A DNA stretch of 64,000 nucleotides from Pestalotiopsis fici W106-1 (lineage: Eukaryota > Ascomycota > Sordariomycetes > Amphisphaeriales > Sporocadaceae): positions 1,442,619 through 1,506,618 of the forward strand of contig NW_006917092.1 of NCBI RefSeq assembly GCF_000516985.1, written 5' to 3'. Under the pieces are notes generated by a model, which saw only the letters and a program-made list of their open reading frames with translations, did no database searches and was not told the origin of the DNA. The number at the start of each line of letters is the position of its first letter. The stretch's first letter is position 1. Made by a program: the position numbers and the translations under genes. Shown one piece after another: positions 9,173 to 21,385 of this stretch.

Positions 9173-12079
9173 TCAGGGTGCATTGCCTGGGTGCGTATAA
9201 CCGCCAAAGGACAGATTATTCAGGATGGCTGCCCCGTAATCCCCAGAGTCACCGTAGAAGAAGTTCTGGTCCAAGCCAAGTCCGTCAAACAAGTCATGGG
9301 CAAAATTGGTATTGTTCTGCCAGGGATCGAAACCCATATGAGGGGCGAGTTCAATAGTTTGTGACTTTTCGACTCCGTCCATGGGCCCCTCGGCCGTCTC
9401 TATTGGGCCAAATGCAGTCTCGGCGTCCGAGACTGGCGTACTTGAACTGGCGGGCCCCTCGCCAGGTTGGTACTTGCTGAGCAGCACGCCCTCGGCCCCA
9501 ATCGTCGAGACAATTTCGGCCCAGCGCTCAAGCTTTAGCTTGGTGATGCTAATCTTCTTGGCCGCCAGGTCCCAGAGGTTATTGTCCCAACTGCCACCTT
9601 GTGCTTCGCTGACCTCTGACCTCGCCTGCTCGAATCGCACAACCATGGCCCGCAGAATACCAACCACGTCAAGCTGCAGCTCGGGGGACGACTGGATCTG
9701 CTCCTTGATTCGCGCTACTGCCGAAGCTACCGCGGGCTCCGCGTCTGGGAATTTGGAGCTGTCCGGCTCCACCGGGGACGGCTTTGAGAACGACGACGGA
9801 TCTCGCAGTCCTTGAGCTTCGGCTCTGGCGTTCAAGGTGTCTGGGCTATCTGGATCGACGGGACTCTGTGGCACTTCGACTCCCGCCAGCTTGGCCCATC
9901 TTGACAGCAGCGTTACGGCGACGAGGAGTTGTGCACAGGTGGGCATGGGCAGGTAGTAGTAATCGGTAATCTCAAAAGACAGCCAGAGCTCGAACCACTT
10001 TTTCAGAGCGGCATTGGACCGATAGAATGTATCTAGAGTCGAGGGCGCGCCGAGAGACAAGGACGTGAACGAGTCCGAGAGGGTTTCAAGTAGTTTTGCG
10101 TCGACTATCGGAGGTTCCCACAGTTTCAATCCCGCCGTATGAAAGTGAACCATTAATAGTTCTGTCAAGGTCAGCATATAAATCGAGTGATATGCAATGA
10201 TCTGTACGTACTGTTGGATCGGAGGTATCGTGGTATTTGAGCGTCAAACTTGTCGAGTTCAGTCTGAAATGCGTTGAGGTATGCGCTGACTGGTGCACGC
10301 GGGATTCCAGGTAGGCTGTCGTCCAACTGGTCTTTGGATTGCAGCTGTCCTATGCGATCGCTCAGATGCTGAATACGAATGAGCTGTGCCAGCAAAGAGT
10401 CTGTTTCATATTCCTTTTCCTTTTCAAGGTCGCGTAGACACTGCTCCATATACGGAGTAAAACGAGCAGCGTCAATTTTCTGAAAGGTGAAAGAAACACT
10501 GGTAGTAATCAGCATTTTGTCATTGCTGCAAAGTGAATCCCAAGACAACTTACACGGAGCTCATGTACCACATTCCACAAAGCGCCCGCTTCTCATCATT
10601 CGTTCTGGGGCTGGGAACCTGGGGGTTGAGAACGAGCGCACGAGTCCTTTCCTGTATCTCTGGCGGCTTATTTAGACCCAGGTCTGCAACCAGACTCGTC
10701 GCAAGGGCCACTAGATTTGATAATTGTGTATGCATCATGCATTGATAGTGGTAAAAGCCCGTGACAACCAGAATTGCCTGTAGCAATTCAAGTGACCGCT
10801 GCGAACGCATCATCAGATGTTCGGTGAGGTGCTTCATGATGATGTAGCCCTGGGCCATCATGGACTTTAAGTTGCGGACAGATGCAACCATCTTGATCGC
10901 ACCAAACAGGATGGGCTTGGTCCTTTCCATCTCCTGAGCCGAGATTCCAGGCCGAAGCACGACAAAGGGGAACGTAGGGCTGAGTTTTGTCACAAACACT
11001 GATAATAGGGCCTCGTCTGACTCAACAGGCAGATACGAGGCGCCGATGGGTGCACGGCAAATACATGTCGGCGGAGCATAACAATTGTAGGTCGCTGGTA
11101 CGACACCTGCGGGGTCCTCTGATGATGTTGCCGGCGTCGACCCAGGACTCGTTGTTGAACGCCAGGTTCCTGGACCGAGTGGGCCGGTTTCTGATGGGAT
11201 ACACTAATTGACGCCATGTCAGTCCTTGAACATGAAACAAGAGGGGATATCATCATACTGTTGGGTCTTCTGTGGGCGGATCGCGTAGACTAGCCGGCAG
11301 TTCACCCGAGTTGGATGCTTTGAGTAAGTCGACGAGGCTATTGAGTCTCTCCTCTAGTTGTGCAGTTTTGCTTGATGCCACGTTAGCATGAATAAAGAGT
11401 TTGTATACGACTTTATAGGTGCATGTCATGCCATAGCGGCCGTCTTTGCCAAGAGCTATAAAAGTGTCCTTTGGGGCAGCTCCAAGGCGGACGCTTGTCC
11501 ATGGCATCGAGTGAGGCCGAAAGCCTTCCAGGGAATACATGGGGGTCGGGGAAGTATTGATTTCGCCCAAAGACAATAGTTGTATGACTTCGCAGCCATC
11601 ACGCAACCCATCTTGTTACTATAACCATTCTATGATGTTGATAAGGACAATAGTTGCTCCGGAACATGATATTCTGAAAGTCGAACGATAGATCCATGCT
11701 GGCTTATAGGGGTAGAGAGGAAAATAAAGTAGGAGATGCATGTACTCACGATGGTTTGCTTTGCCGCTTCTTCCTCGGTTTGTGGACCTGGTCCACGCAG
11801 TCCTTTTCAAGCCTCTCACATCTGCCAGCGATGGGAATAGTCAGTCATTATTCATTGTAAAACATGATCCAATATAGCGATTTAATTGCCGACTATAGCA
11901 TGTGCATCCACGTAGGTAGAGACCGGATGTATACATGAGGATTCTTTTGAGATTGCTGCAATACTGTGGCGCTTGACCTTTCCGTGTGCTTCTTGTCCTT
12001 GGCAGATGGGAAAATACGCTTGGCGTAAAACCATATGATTTCAACTTGAAGTATAGAGGGGGATTGATTCACACAAAAA

Positions 12080-12112
<33 letters not shown>

Positions 12113-12276
12113 AAAATATGGGACCGGATTACTGAAAACTCACGATATACTGACCTATCGCATTTGGAGCCCAGAGAATCGTTGGACCTCAGACACTTTG
12201 CCTTTGAGTTGGCACACGGCGCACATGCGGCGCCCCACTTTGCAATATTCATTGCGCTCTTCGGTCGGTCGGCCAT
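9173..12276 (-). CDS. Zn(II)2Cys6 fungal transcription factor, six exons
   Basis: A nuclear DNA-binding regulator of 743 aa. Exons (minus strand): 12276-12155, 11821-11750, 11370-11259, 11203-10554, 10498-10212 and 10161-9173; all phases agree and the total divides by three. The zinc cluster is CAPCANSKAKC then a 10-residue loop then CDRCERLEKDC (Cys 18, 21, 28, 39, 42, 49). Intron 1 cuts it between Arg41 and Cys42. A basic linker (KPRKKRQSKPS) and a short dimerisation coil (KTAQLEERLNSLVDLLK) follow. The middle region resembles the fungal-specific transcription factor domain, including the MWYMSS...TPYMEQCL stretch. Intron 1 is long (333 bp) and carries a run of about 30 A. The target genes are unknown; the neighbouring hydrolase is convergent, not divergent. 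Confidence 0.88.
12070..12120. repeat. Poly-A tract inside intron 1 of the Zn2Cys6 gene
   Basis: About 30 consecutive A, then GAAG and a further A run. On the transcribed strand this is a poly-T/U tract upstream of the intron 3' end. It is length-unstable sequence and may be a sequencing or assembly artefact. Confidence 0.8.
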
Positions 12277-12939
12277 GTTTCTGCAAACTGCCCGTGTCCA
12301 GCGAGGCTAGACAGATGTGCGGTGGCCCAAGGTCTTTTTTCTCCGGGGGTGGGCGTTGCGATCGATACACTCCCAAAGCAAAAACGTGTTTACCGGCGAC
12401 CCGAGACGGGCGGAGTTTTGGAGGTCAGAGAAAAAGGCCGAAGATTGATGAAAGGAGGGACTGGAGTGGATGATGCTTATGGGGGTAGAGGGATTCTGCC
12501 TAGCGTATCTCTAGCAGCTGCTAAAGAAAGCACGAGTAGAGTGTCCGAAACACAACATGTCATCTTGCCCAATACTTTGGTCCTGTCATAATCTGGACAC
12601 TTTTGCGACACTGGCTTCGCGCGGACTTGAATCCACGAATTCCTATTCCCGATGGAATTCATTATAAAGAAACTCGGGCTAAATCCAGACAAGTATCTCA
12701 TCGAAATTATTCCAGATTGGTCAATATTTTTTTCACTCAACCAAAACTTAATCTACCATGTGATTGTCCAGCTGTATTACATCCAGTCTATTGTGAAATT
12801 ATTCGCCAAATCAGACGCATCGTGTGCGGTTCTGCAACATCAATACTGACAGAAACAATGGCAATAGTATATACTTGCGGGGTATCCTTGGTAATGACTT
12901 CGTAACTCATGATCCTAGCGTTGGCAGTTGCCATTATGT
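12277..12939. other. Intergenic, upstream of the Zn2Cys6 gene
   Basis: A/T-rich. A 65-codon plus frame at 12652 has an ATG but no recognisable family. No repeat seen. Confidence 0.35.
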
Positions 12940-15057
12940 TTACGTCAAAGCATAGAGTGAACCTTCAGGGTCCTGGTCTACTTCGACGCCATACTCTTGT
13001 ATGATTTCGCCGTCAAGTCTTTTCTGGACGCGATCTGCTTCCTCAATGCGTCCGGCGTTCCTGAGATTCTTTTCCAACTTGCCAAGAAGCAAGAGTAGAC
13101 TACTTTCCCTTGACTCCAAATACTGCACCCAGTTCACAGTCATGTTATCGGGATATCCAGGGTACGTGCTGGGAGGCCGGCTGAGCTCGTCCACTAGCTC
13201 CTGGTTGACCTCGATTGCCCCGTCCAAGTCTTTCATCCTCAGGAGCGTTATGATCAGAATGATGCCGGCATAGACTTTCTCGTAAGGGCAGTCCTCTTCC
13301 GACTCCCGAACATCCCTAAGAATGGAAAGTGCTTCGTTGAAAAATCGATTACGCGAGAGGGTTGAGGCGAGTTCGGCTTTCAAATGTAAAGTTGGGAGGT
13401 TCTTCTTTTGCGCATGCAGAATGAGTCGATCAAGGACGGGCTTGGCCTCATATATTCCCATCATGCCAGTGGCTTCCATCAAGCTGGTAGTTAGCCCGCG
13501 CATCTCCGTGATGTGCCCGAAAACGTTGGTAAAATTCTCCAAGAAAGGCTCCAAATGGTCAAAATAGCAGTCCATGAAGGGCCGAATGAGTTGGGCGAAT
13601 TCAAAACTGCCCAGAGTGGACAATTGGCTGAAGACAATAAACAATGGGTGATGCGCGCCGAATATTACATGGCATAACTCGGCTATGTATTTCAGCAGAG
13701 TCTGTGCCAGATTTCGACCAAGTCTATCATAAAACATGCAGCGTATTGTCTGTTGGCACATGTAGATGACGACCCGGGGATCTTGGGGCTCAATTACGCC
13801 TTTGGTATTGGCAAAACAGCGCTTCATGATCCGAAAGGCCTTTTTGACCTTCTTTTCTCTGAGGCAATCGAAACCATGGTTGAAGTCGTTGTACCAATGT
13901 TCTAGCTTGGCGCTATCAGCCTCATATCGAGACGTGTCTCCCGTTGCCAGTGACCATACTCCAGTGGCATACGTGGAGGAAATGAAGTGTCGCGCGTAGA
14001 ACATGGACCTCTCCGGAAGGAGATCGGATGGATGAGACTCAAGGGCGCGTATTGTACCCAGCGGCTCGGTAAGTCTGGCAAGGTATCGTGCACGCTTGGC
14101 GCTGTTGGGCGGCGATAATCCAAGCTCAGTTTCCGGTAAATTAGGGGAAGCTCGGCGGGATTTCGTGGATGAGCGAAGCGACCGAGGTCTCGCAGACGGC
14201 ATCGCTTCAACATCTCAAGTCAGCTATTGGGCCATTTGAATCGCACCACCACGAGATGGACATCTAGAAACATGTGGGTGGCTAAAATTAGTACTATACC
14301 TTCTGCAGATTGTGGTTCATCATCATCGCCATGAAGTTCCGAGACAAAGGATGACGAAACGTCTTGATTATTGTTGGAAGGAAGAAAAGGAGGGGGGTGT
14401 ATTCGACTTTGGTCGAGGAAGTCTTTCCACCCTTTCGGAACCGCACCTTGGAGGTCAGGTACTATGTAATCTGGTTTGCGCGTCTTGGGCTGTTCAGCAG
14501 GCGGAACTGCATCTGCTGTGCCCAAAGGGACAGCGCCATCCTCACTAGGAACAGATGGCTCGACCCGGCCACTCTCTACATTGGTTTGGCGATGAGTAGC
14601 GGCGGTTGGGGAGGTAGACTCGATGCTTCTACCAGCCGTACTGGAGCTGGTATCTGCAGCTTCACGAGATCGAGAGTCGGAGCCAACGCTTTCGGCATCC
14701 TCTGAGTCCTGGCGACGCCTCTTGCGTTCCTTGGCTTCCTTCTTTGCCTCTCCTGGCTTTGTCTTGCGCAAGCCCCATTTCTGATAGATTTGGGACTGGA
14801 ACATCTTGGGACTGGAAATTTAAACATGTTACTACGTGTTACTATAGTGCCAAGACATGGGGTAGCGATTATATGGAGGACGGGCGCGCTTACGTCGCAT
14901 GAAATTGATGTTCCTCACGCATTACACGCATCACGACAGGCAGCGAGTGGCACATGAACAACGCGGTGATTGTGTTGCGAAACTTTTCCCAGTCCTGAGG
15001 TTTAGCCCACTGGGTCTTGGTCCCGGACGGGGCGACGTTGAGCGTTGACGGCTCCAT
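12940..15057 (-). CDS. Clr5-domain transcription regulator
   Basis: A 649-aa protein. Exons (minus strand): 15057-14894, 14811-14300 and 14213-12940; phases match. Exon 1 plus the start of exon 2 encode the Clr5 domain: W-KFRNTITALFMCHSLPVVMRVM, REEHQFHAT, then MFQSQIYQKWGLRK after intron 1. A basic and Ser-rich disordered stretch (KKEAKERKRRRQDSED...) follows. The C-terminal ~420 residues match the long helical region usual in such proteins (LEHWYNDFNHGFDCLREKKV, QTIRCMFYDRLGRNLAQTLLKY, FMDCYFDHLEPFLENF, MMGIYEAKPVLDRLI). Clr5 proteins are named for a regulator of cellulase genes in Neurospora, but most members have no assigned role. Intron 2 (14299-14214) has a competing acceptor that would give a stop at 14220 and a much shorter protein; conservation of the downstream region favours the long form. 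Confidence 0.85.
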
Positions 15058-16549
15058 TTTCGCGGTGGTGGTGAGCTGCGCGAGGCTTTCCTGCTAAGGC
15101 GCAGCTGCTGGGAAGATTGAAGAAAAGTAAATACATGACCGGCGGCGACGGTGAAAAGACACGGGCGGACAGCACGGGAGGGTGGTGAAAGCTGGGGGGG
15201 GGACTGTGCTGGCCGCATCGCAGGGGGTCCATTGGTGGGGAGTCGACGATTGTCGCATCCTTGTCCAAAGCTGGCGGCCGTCCAATTATGGCCCCCGCAT
15301 CGATCCATCAGGAGGTGCAGGGCTACACAGCTAAGCCCTTTTGGAATCTGGCTTCATGCTGCCAGGATGGAATCGAGAGCATCATTGGTTCCAGGAATAG
15401 ATCATGTGATCTAACCGCTTGGTAATCTCGTGTGAATGGCCGACAACTCTCGGGATGGGTGAGCCCAGAAGAAAGATCCAGGAGGCAGGATCTAAATGAT
15501 ACAGACCTCGACCTCAAAGTCACTTGTAGGGCAACGATCAGCGTTGGGGACTTGGCGCAATGCACGGAGCAGGGCGCAGTCCCTCCGTAACAGCCACCAG
15601 CCCGCGACAAGTTGGCGCCCGCCTTCCGTCGGGGAGCCTGGCCGCTGCCGTCGCGCACAAAGATGTGCACTAAAGGCACTAAAGGCAATGCAGTGCCCCG
15701 TGCGCCAACTCTGTATTTTGTCAATGATTAATGTAGGCAGCCCAATATGGGTTGGTGGGAATAAGCCAAATAATGCACGCCTCCAATGCTGGCGGGGCTG
15801 CCTTATCTTGGGGATACCTACCATGTCTTTGCGCAGCTCCATGTAGAGATGCAATCGTCTACGGCTGGGCGAGCGAGCAAGCGGGCAACTTGCAACTTGC
15901 AATTTGAAATGCAGGCAGGCAGCCTCGGATTCCTTTCCCTTTCGTCTCATCTCATCGCCGGCGCGCCCGTTCTTTGCAGCGTTGCATCGCGCGATCGATC
16001 CATATCTGGTATGCAGTAGCACCGATTTACTTACAGGTTGAGTCGCGCATGTACAAAGAGCCACGTACCTCGGAGATGGACCCGTCCTGCAAGCCATAGC
16101 TGCACGGAACGATTTGCTGAAATCCATAATTCCTGTAGTGAACGCATGAAACGGGACAAGCCACGCCCGAAATGCATTAATTGCCCCAGTGCAAGCGAAA
16201 GGACGGAAGTAGCGCTGTTTTTGAAAATGATTTCATTGGATTGAGAGAGCAAGGGAGAAAACTATTCTTTCAGATGTAAAGTAAAATGCGCCGTCCAGAC
16301 AAAAAAAAAATATATGCAAAGAAACGGATGAGGGGGCTCATCGTTGACAAATGGATTCCGTTGCCACCCTCCTTGGATCAGGCTTACTTGCCCGCCGCTG
16401 TGGGAGCAGAAGATCTCCACCGTCTTTGAAAGCCACGTCCATTGGCACCAATTGGCCGCGAGGCCTGAGGCGAGTCTTGTAGTTGACTCGAGCTGCCGGA
16501 CATCAAGTCTTGAAAATGCCCAAATAATTAATTCCCATTCTTTTTATGT
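15058..16549. other. Intergenic, 1.5 kb, no supported gene
   Basis: A 211-codon minus frame (15492-16127) is open but shows no domain, no signal sequence and no consistent codon pattern, so it is not called. Promoter sequence for the Clr5 gene is expected near 15060-15300 (pyrimidine-rich on the coding strand). Confidence 0.35.
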
Positions 16550-16972
16550 TCATGCTTCGTCGCCTCCCGAGCTGATGATGCCCATGCCTGTTCTCTTCTC
16601 GAGGGCCGGCTCCTATTTAAGCAATGTTAGTCATCTTGTTGGTTCCCCACAATAAATCGTAAAAGGTGACGGGCTATAGTACCTCGGCGTCCCGCTTGGA
16701 AGCAGTAGTTGTCGAAGTGCACACTTCTCCATATCCTGTCCTCTTGGCATTCTGTGAATTGCGTAGTGTTAGTACCTGTATCTATACGCATTGTAAAAGT
16801 CGGGAAGGCGGTTGCAACATACCGAGGTGCAAGACTCTGGTACGGGCTCAGGTGCACGCTTAGATTCCGATGCTCCGTTTACACCGAGTCCATTGGCAGT
16901 CGATTGTGGTGTGGGAGCAGCAAAGGCGGTGGCGGCAAGAGCCAGAACGGTCATGTAGGTCTTGAACTGCAT
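16550..16972 (-). CDS. Small secreted precursor with four Lys-Arg (Kex2-type) sites
   Basis: A 93-aa protein from three exons (minus strand): 16972-16823, 16751-16683 and 16612-16550; both introns are phase 0. Intron 1 (71 bp) has branch site TACTAAC and acceptor CACAG; intron 2 (70 bp) has GACTAAC and AATAG. Residues 1-19 (MQFKTYMTVLALAATAFAA) are a clear signal peptide. KR follows at 38-39, 53-54, 69-70 and 79-80, dividing the chain into APEPVPESCTSNA, TGYGEVCTSTTTAS, DAEEPALE and TGMGIISSGGDEA. Two segments share a Cys-Thr-Ser core and two begin Thr-Gly. This is the layout of Kex2-processed secreted peptides such as pheromone-like or RiPP precursors, but I recognise no known family and the repeats are imperfect. 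Reading through intron 1 or 2 gives shorter forms. No ustiloxin-type oxidase gene is nearby. The processed-peptide role is inference. Confidence 0.7.
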
Positions 16973-17161
16973 GTTGGCGGTTTGGTGATGGTTTATGGAG
17001 TTGAGAAAAGTTTGGGTTTATAAGATGAGGAAGTGTGGACAAGATGTTTTGATGGATATTGGAGAGGAAGTAGATTGTGATGTAGGCAGTGCTTAAGAAG
17101 GTAATTGTATGTTGATGATGAGAGAATAGAAAAAAGATGATTGCCAGAAGAAGGTCTGACC

Positions 17162-17169
17162 CTTTTATA
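17162..17169 (-). promoter_or_regulatory. TATA box of the secreted precursor gene
   Basis: TATAAAAG on the minus strand, about 190 bp before the ATG at 16972. The start context GCCAACATGCAG is compatible with good initiation. Confidence 0.45.
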
Positions 17170-19876
17170 GACATGTCGAACGATATCCTCAGCATCTTGA
17201 CATCTGGAGACGGAATACTTTGATCCACATGCGGTGAAGAATGTGACTTTCCTTATCACAAGTCTAATGTGACTAAAATGATACCATTTGGAGGATCATG
17301 GCCCCCGGGAAAATGTATTGTTCACATCGCGGTCAGTATACTCATGGCAAGTGATGCAAGTATAGGATACCGGCAAAGGCAGATATTGGCCGGCAAGGGG
17401 CGGAGGGATGAGGGAGGGGGCACAAAGCCGACACGGACCCCATCGGCCCCGGGACCCGTCAACTAAGGCAGCATGAGCGCTTGGTTTACCAATCGGGTGC
17501 AAAATCACGTTGAAGCCATGTTGAAAGAACCATGCTTGGAAGATTTTTCTCCTACATTAATCATGGAAAAAAGGTGGCCTTGAATCTAGACGTGGTCGGC
17601 CGGTTCGGACTTTGTGATACTAGAATTTTTGACGTCGACATTGGTTGCTCTGACAATAGCCAATTGAACCAATCAGAGTGGTGGAAGCAAGGATCAAAGG
17701 TGTAAGTCGAGAGGGGCAAGGTCGTCTGCAAGGAACAGCGGCTAAACGCTTCAATTGCAATGCGCTGCAGGGATGACGGCTGAGACTAGTTCTTTTAGGC
17801 CTTGAACAGGCAGTCTTGAAGAACCTCTCACTCCATTGACGATCACGAATCCGTCACATAATCACACTCGCCTATATGAGTGATAGTGATGATTTATGCT
17901 AAAGAAACTTCAGATGGTCGCAGATCAACTCGTTCACCTCCCTAATATCGCGGAGTCAGGGTAGTAGTCTCCGACGTCGCACAAAATTTCTTTAGCAGAA
18001 AAAAGGCTCTGCAAGAGAAGCTTCCATGTACTCTTGCTTTACAAGCCTCTGGTCGCTACATTATGCATGATTGGACCCCCTTGTCTCTGTGTTGACATCT
18101 CGTATCATTGTGCTATCAAGGCTTTTTCAAACGTCCCAAAAGGGGAGAGTAAGCGGTGGTTCGGAAGTCGATCCTAGATTTGATTAATGGCTCGTACATG
18201 TACGTTCTTTTATTGTATCCCAAATGCGGGCTACAATATCCCGTCATATACTGAACTCTCTCCTTCCCCCACAATCTTCCTACAGCAACCATGAGTGGGG
18301 CAATAAACACGCCGCTTGCCCCCATGTCAACCTCTAATGACACCAGTACTATGTACACAACGCCTGTAGTAGCAAGGCTACCACACCTTCTCCTTTACAC
18401 AACAACATTGCAAATGTCGATCGTATCCCAGCGGGAGACGGTTCATTTCCATTCTCCTACCTATCCCTTTTTACCTGAATACTACCCAGGTCGAACCACG
18501 GGTATCTGCTGCTGTCATACTCGACGAGGCGGCGGTGGCAATCATCATCCTGTCTCATAGGGTCAAATCTTCCAATCAAAAATCATAATAATACTCCAAG
18601 TGAACCATTCGCCTGGAGCGTCGTTGAAACAAGAGTGCTTGCTTGATGCACCAACAACGGCCTGAAGAGCCGACCCTCGTCCCGTGTTTGTGATTCGCTG
18701 TCCCTCGTGTGCCCTGGGGTTCCCCGTATGCATCAAGCAGTGCACACTCGTACATACGCACAATATTGCTCGTCACTCTTCATCGTCATTTTCCGGGTTC
18801 CAAGAGGCTGCAGCCACCAGTTAGTGACCAGGATTATTCCACGAGGGGCTTTGTCCCGCCAACATCCAGAGTGCCAGCCGGAATGGAGAATGAGATGCCG
18901 GTAGTATTTTGACATTTGAGGACCCCTGCATCACTTTGCCTCTTTTAAAGAAAAAGATTGCGGATTGATATGTGATGGCATTAGCTCGTGGTGATGCAGT
19001 AGTTTGCGTCCACTTGAATGTTTTCTTTTCAGAGGATGGACTTGTTGCTCTTGACAATGGGCTAGAACGCCACCACCTCGTGAGAATATCATGCGCATTT
19101 GTAATCCACGTTGCCATCTACGCTGCAGGGCAGAAAAAAAGAACCTGAATCCTGTGTACTCTGTGTGATACCTCCTCCTTGATATGTCCCACTTGCTCGA
19201 TTTCAGTATATATGTACTATTGACTGATGTACACAACATGTCGCGGGCAAAGTTTACTAACCGAGACTAGCCCTTTGCTCCACTGGTCTGTGCCTCGATC
19301 AACGACAAGCATCAGTCAATGTACACTACCAAATGGTAACAAGAAACGGAGGATCCCTTGTCAGCTTGCCAGAAAATGCTGGGCAACATGTCCAAAGGGT
19401 TCTTTCTGCAACAGAGTTGCATATGTACATATCGCCATTGAGCACGCAGGATTCCGTCTAGACCGTCACACGGAAACAGTTCCTCCTCATCTGCATTGCG
19501 GTGCACGTTTAAGATTCAGTGACACGTTGAAAACCCACTTCTCATTTGGTTCTGTCAAGGTGACAAAAAGTTCCCGGGCCCATGCCGATTCGTGTGATTG
19601 ATGATGGTGTAGCGCCACAAGTCAACAGAACAGCTTCCCATGCGCTCCGAGAGGCGTTCGGGATGGATTGTGCTGTGTTGTGCTACCGTACCAAGGCACT
19701 CGCTTTCACCTTGTCACGTCACACCACTGTCACACAAATTCAAAACAAAATTAAATGTTCCGTAAAATAAAATGTTATATTTTGGGTGTAATTCGATCAC
19801 GAAAACTAGGAGATAAGTAAATAAATAAAACCGCATCTTGGCTGCGTGGATGTCGGAAACGACTAGATGGCAAGGC

Positions 19877-19936
19877 AGGTAGGTAGGTAGGTACCTACAA
19901 AGTAATGTAGGTACCTAGTAGGAAACTCGTAGGTAC
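19877..19936. repeat. TAGGTAGGTACCTA-type simple repeat
   Basis: Tandem AGGT units followed by palindromic GTACCTAC/GTAGGTACC motifs. Similar short blocks occur at 34379-34403 and 54791-54812 in this window, always between genes. Confidence 0.75.
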
Positions 19937-21385
19937 ATTTGCTATTGTACAGGAGCTAGCTTCGCTAGTGTGCTAACCTTAGTGTCGTCATATTGCGGGC
20001 AAGGGTCAGCTTGCGCCCCATAGCAACGCAAGGTGCTGCAGGCAATATAGCGGCAACCTTCAACAGCAAAGAAACACACACAGTTAGCGGGCTGGTACAT
20101 AGTAAAAGACAACGTGGTTTGCATTAAGCCAGGCCTAGACCCAACCATTCATTCGTTGATACTTTGTCAAGAATATTCCAATGACATCTGTTCTGATTTG
20201 TGCGGTATTACAAACTTGCTGACCATGGCGAAAAGTCTATATGCCTTCTTGCAAGTCATGAACACTTTCCTACACTTTACTTGGGAGACATTGGCAGTTC
20301 CTCTCATGACTGTCCATGTTTACTTGCATCATGGAATCAGTCGCCGCCGCTGAGAGATAGGAAGCATCGGCTGAGCTCCCTAGTGCTGCAGCGGCCGGCC
20401 CGAAGAAGTGGGAATCGACTACGGTGCGTGCCCCATACAAGGTGAGCAAGCAACGCCTGTAGGCGGGGGAAGGAAATGAGTCGACCGTTATGCACATTAC
20501 CTTGTAGTTACTAGGATTTTTACCATATTCCCACACAAAAGTCCCTTTGACTAAAAGACTCTTTCAATACCTTGCTGTTCGCTACTGCGGTTGTCCTCGC
20601 TTGGTGTCCGAGTCGGCGGCAGTTCCCGCCCAAAAAAAAAAAAAATTGCTCCATAAGCCAAGCAACAATTTCGAATACTATTTGCGTACGGAAAAATGCA
20701 ATGAGTAGAGTGACCCACAATATTGTGCCTCAGATGCCTTCAGAACAACGTGTTATAGTTGCATTAATATTTGCATCGATTTTGGAGAATGTACCAATAC
20801 CAAGACTGAATGCGACATGAAAGTTTTCGGCCTCGCCGCGTTTGATACAATCTGGCATTGTACCATAACGGTTGAAATTTAAAAAAAAAAAAAAAAAAGG
20901 CTTCGAAGCAGCATTAGGTACACAAGTCTCCAGTGCATCTTCATCTGCGTTGAGAAGCACGGCCGCAGATGAGAATATGCATTTGGACTTTTCGTTTGGT
21001 GTATCTGCTCATCCCAGCTCGCCTGTCAACCGTTGGATTACTTTTGCCTTTGCAAGTACACCACACAATGCATTCCTCCTCCTCCAGGTGATTCAACGAA
21101 AAGGGGCAAATGAATACACCCTAGGGGACTTTCAGCCGCATGTTGTACAAAGGACATTTGTATGCCGATCTGCGTGAGAACTACGAGCCCTGAATGTTCC
21201 ATTTCCGTGACGACACCAAACTGATCAGCTTCCCCCTGGCCGAAACACGCCACCGGAAAACATGAGTCGATCGGAGGGATCAATCGTTCAGCTTGACAAT
21301 CCCCCAAGACAACTTCAACATGACAGTCTAACCGCTCGCCAAAAATACAGCATTATACCACTATCAAAGTAATAGAACCGATTCA

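Larger units (their letters stand above)
16973..21385. other. Gene-poor 4.4-kb stretch
   Basis: Apart from the promoter of the secreted precursor, I see no coding region with a start, consistent introns and family resemblance on either strand. Frames are short and overlapping. It contains A/T runs (20630-20645, 20881-20898) and a GGTA/TACC repeat block near 19.9 kb. Non-coding transcripts cannot be excluded. Confidence 0.4.

Noticed and set aside
12652..12849. 65-codon A/T-rich ORF resembling a transposon remnant
   Set aside because: No transposase motif or terminal repeats visible.
15492..16127. 211-codon minus-strand ORF
   Set aside because: Open but no start support, signal sequence, domain or consistent codon use.
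16973..21385. Transposable element in the gene-poor stretch
   Set aside because: No long terminal repeats, transposase or reverse-transcriptase motifs could be read in any frame.
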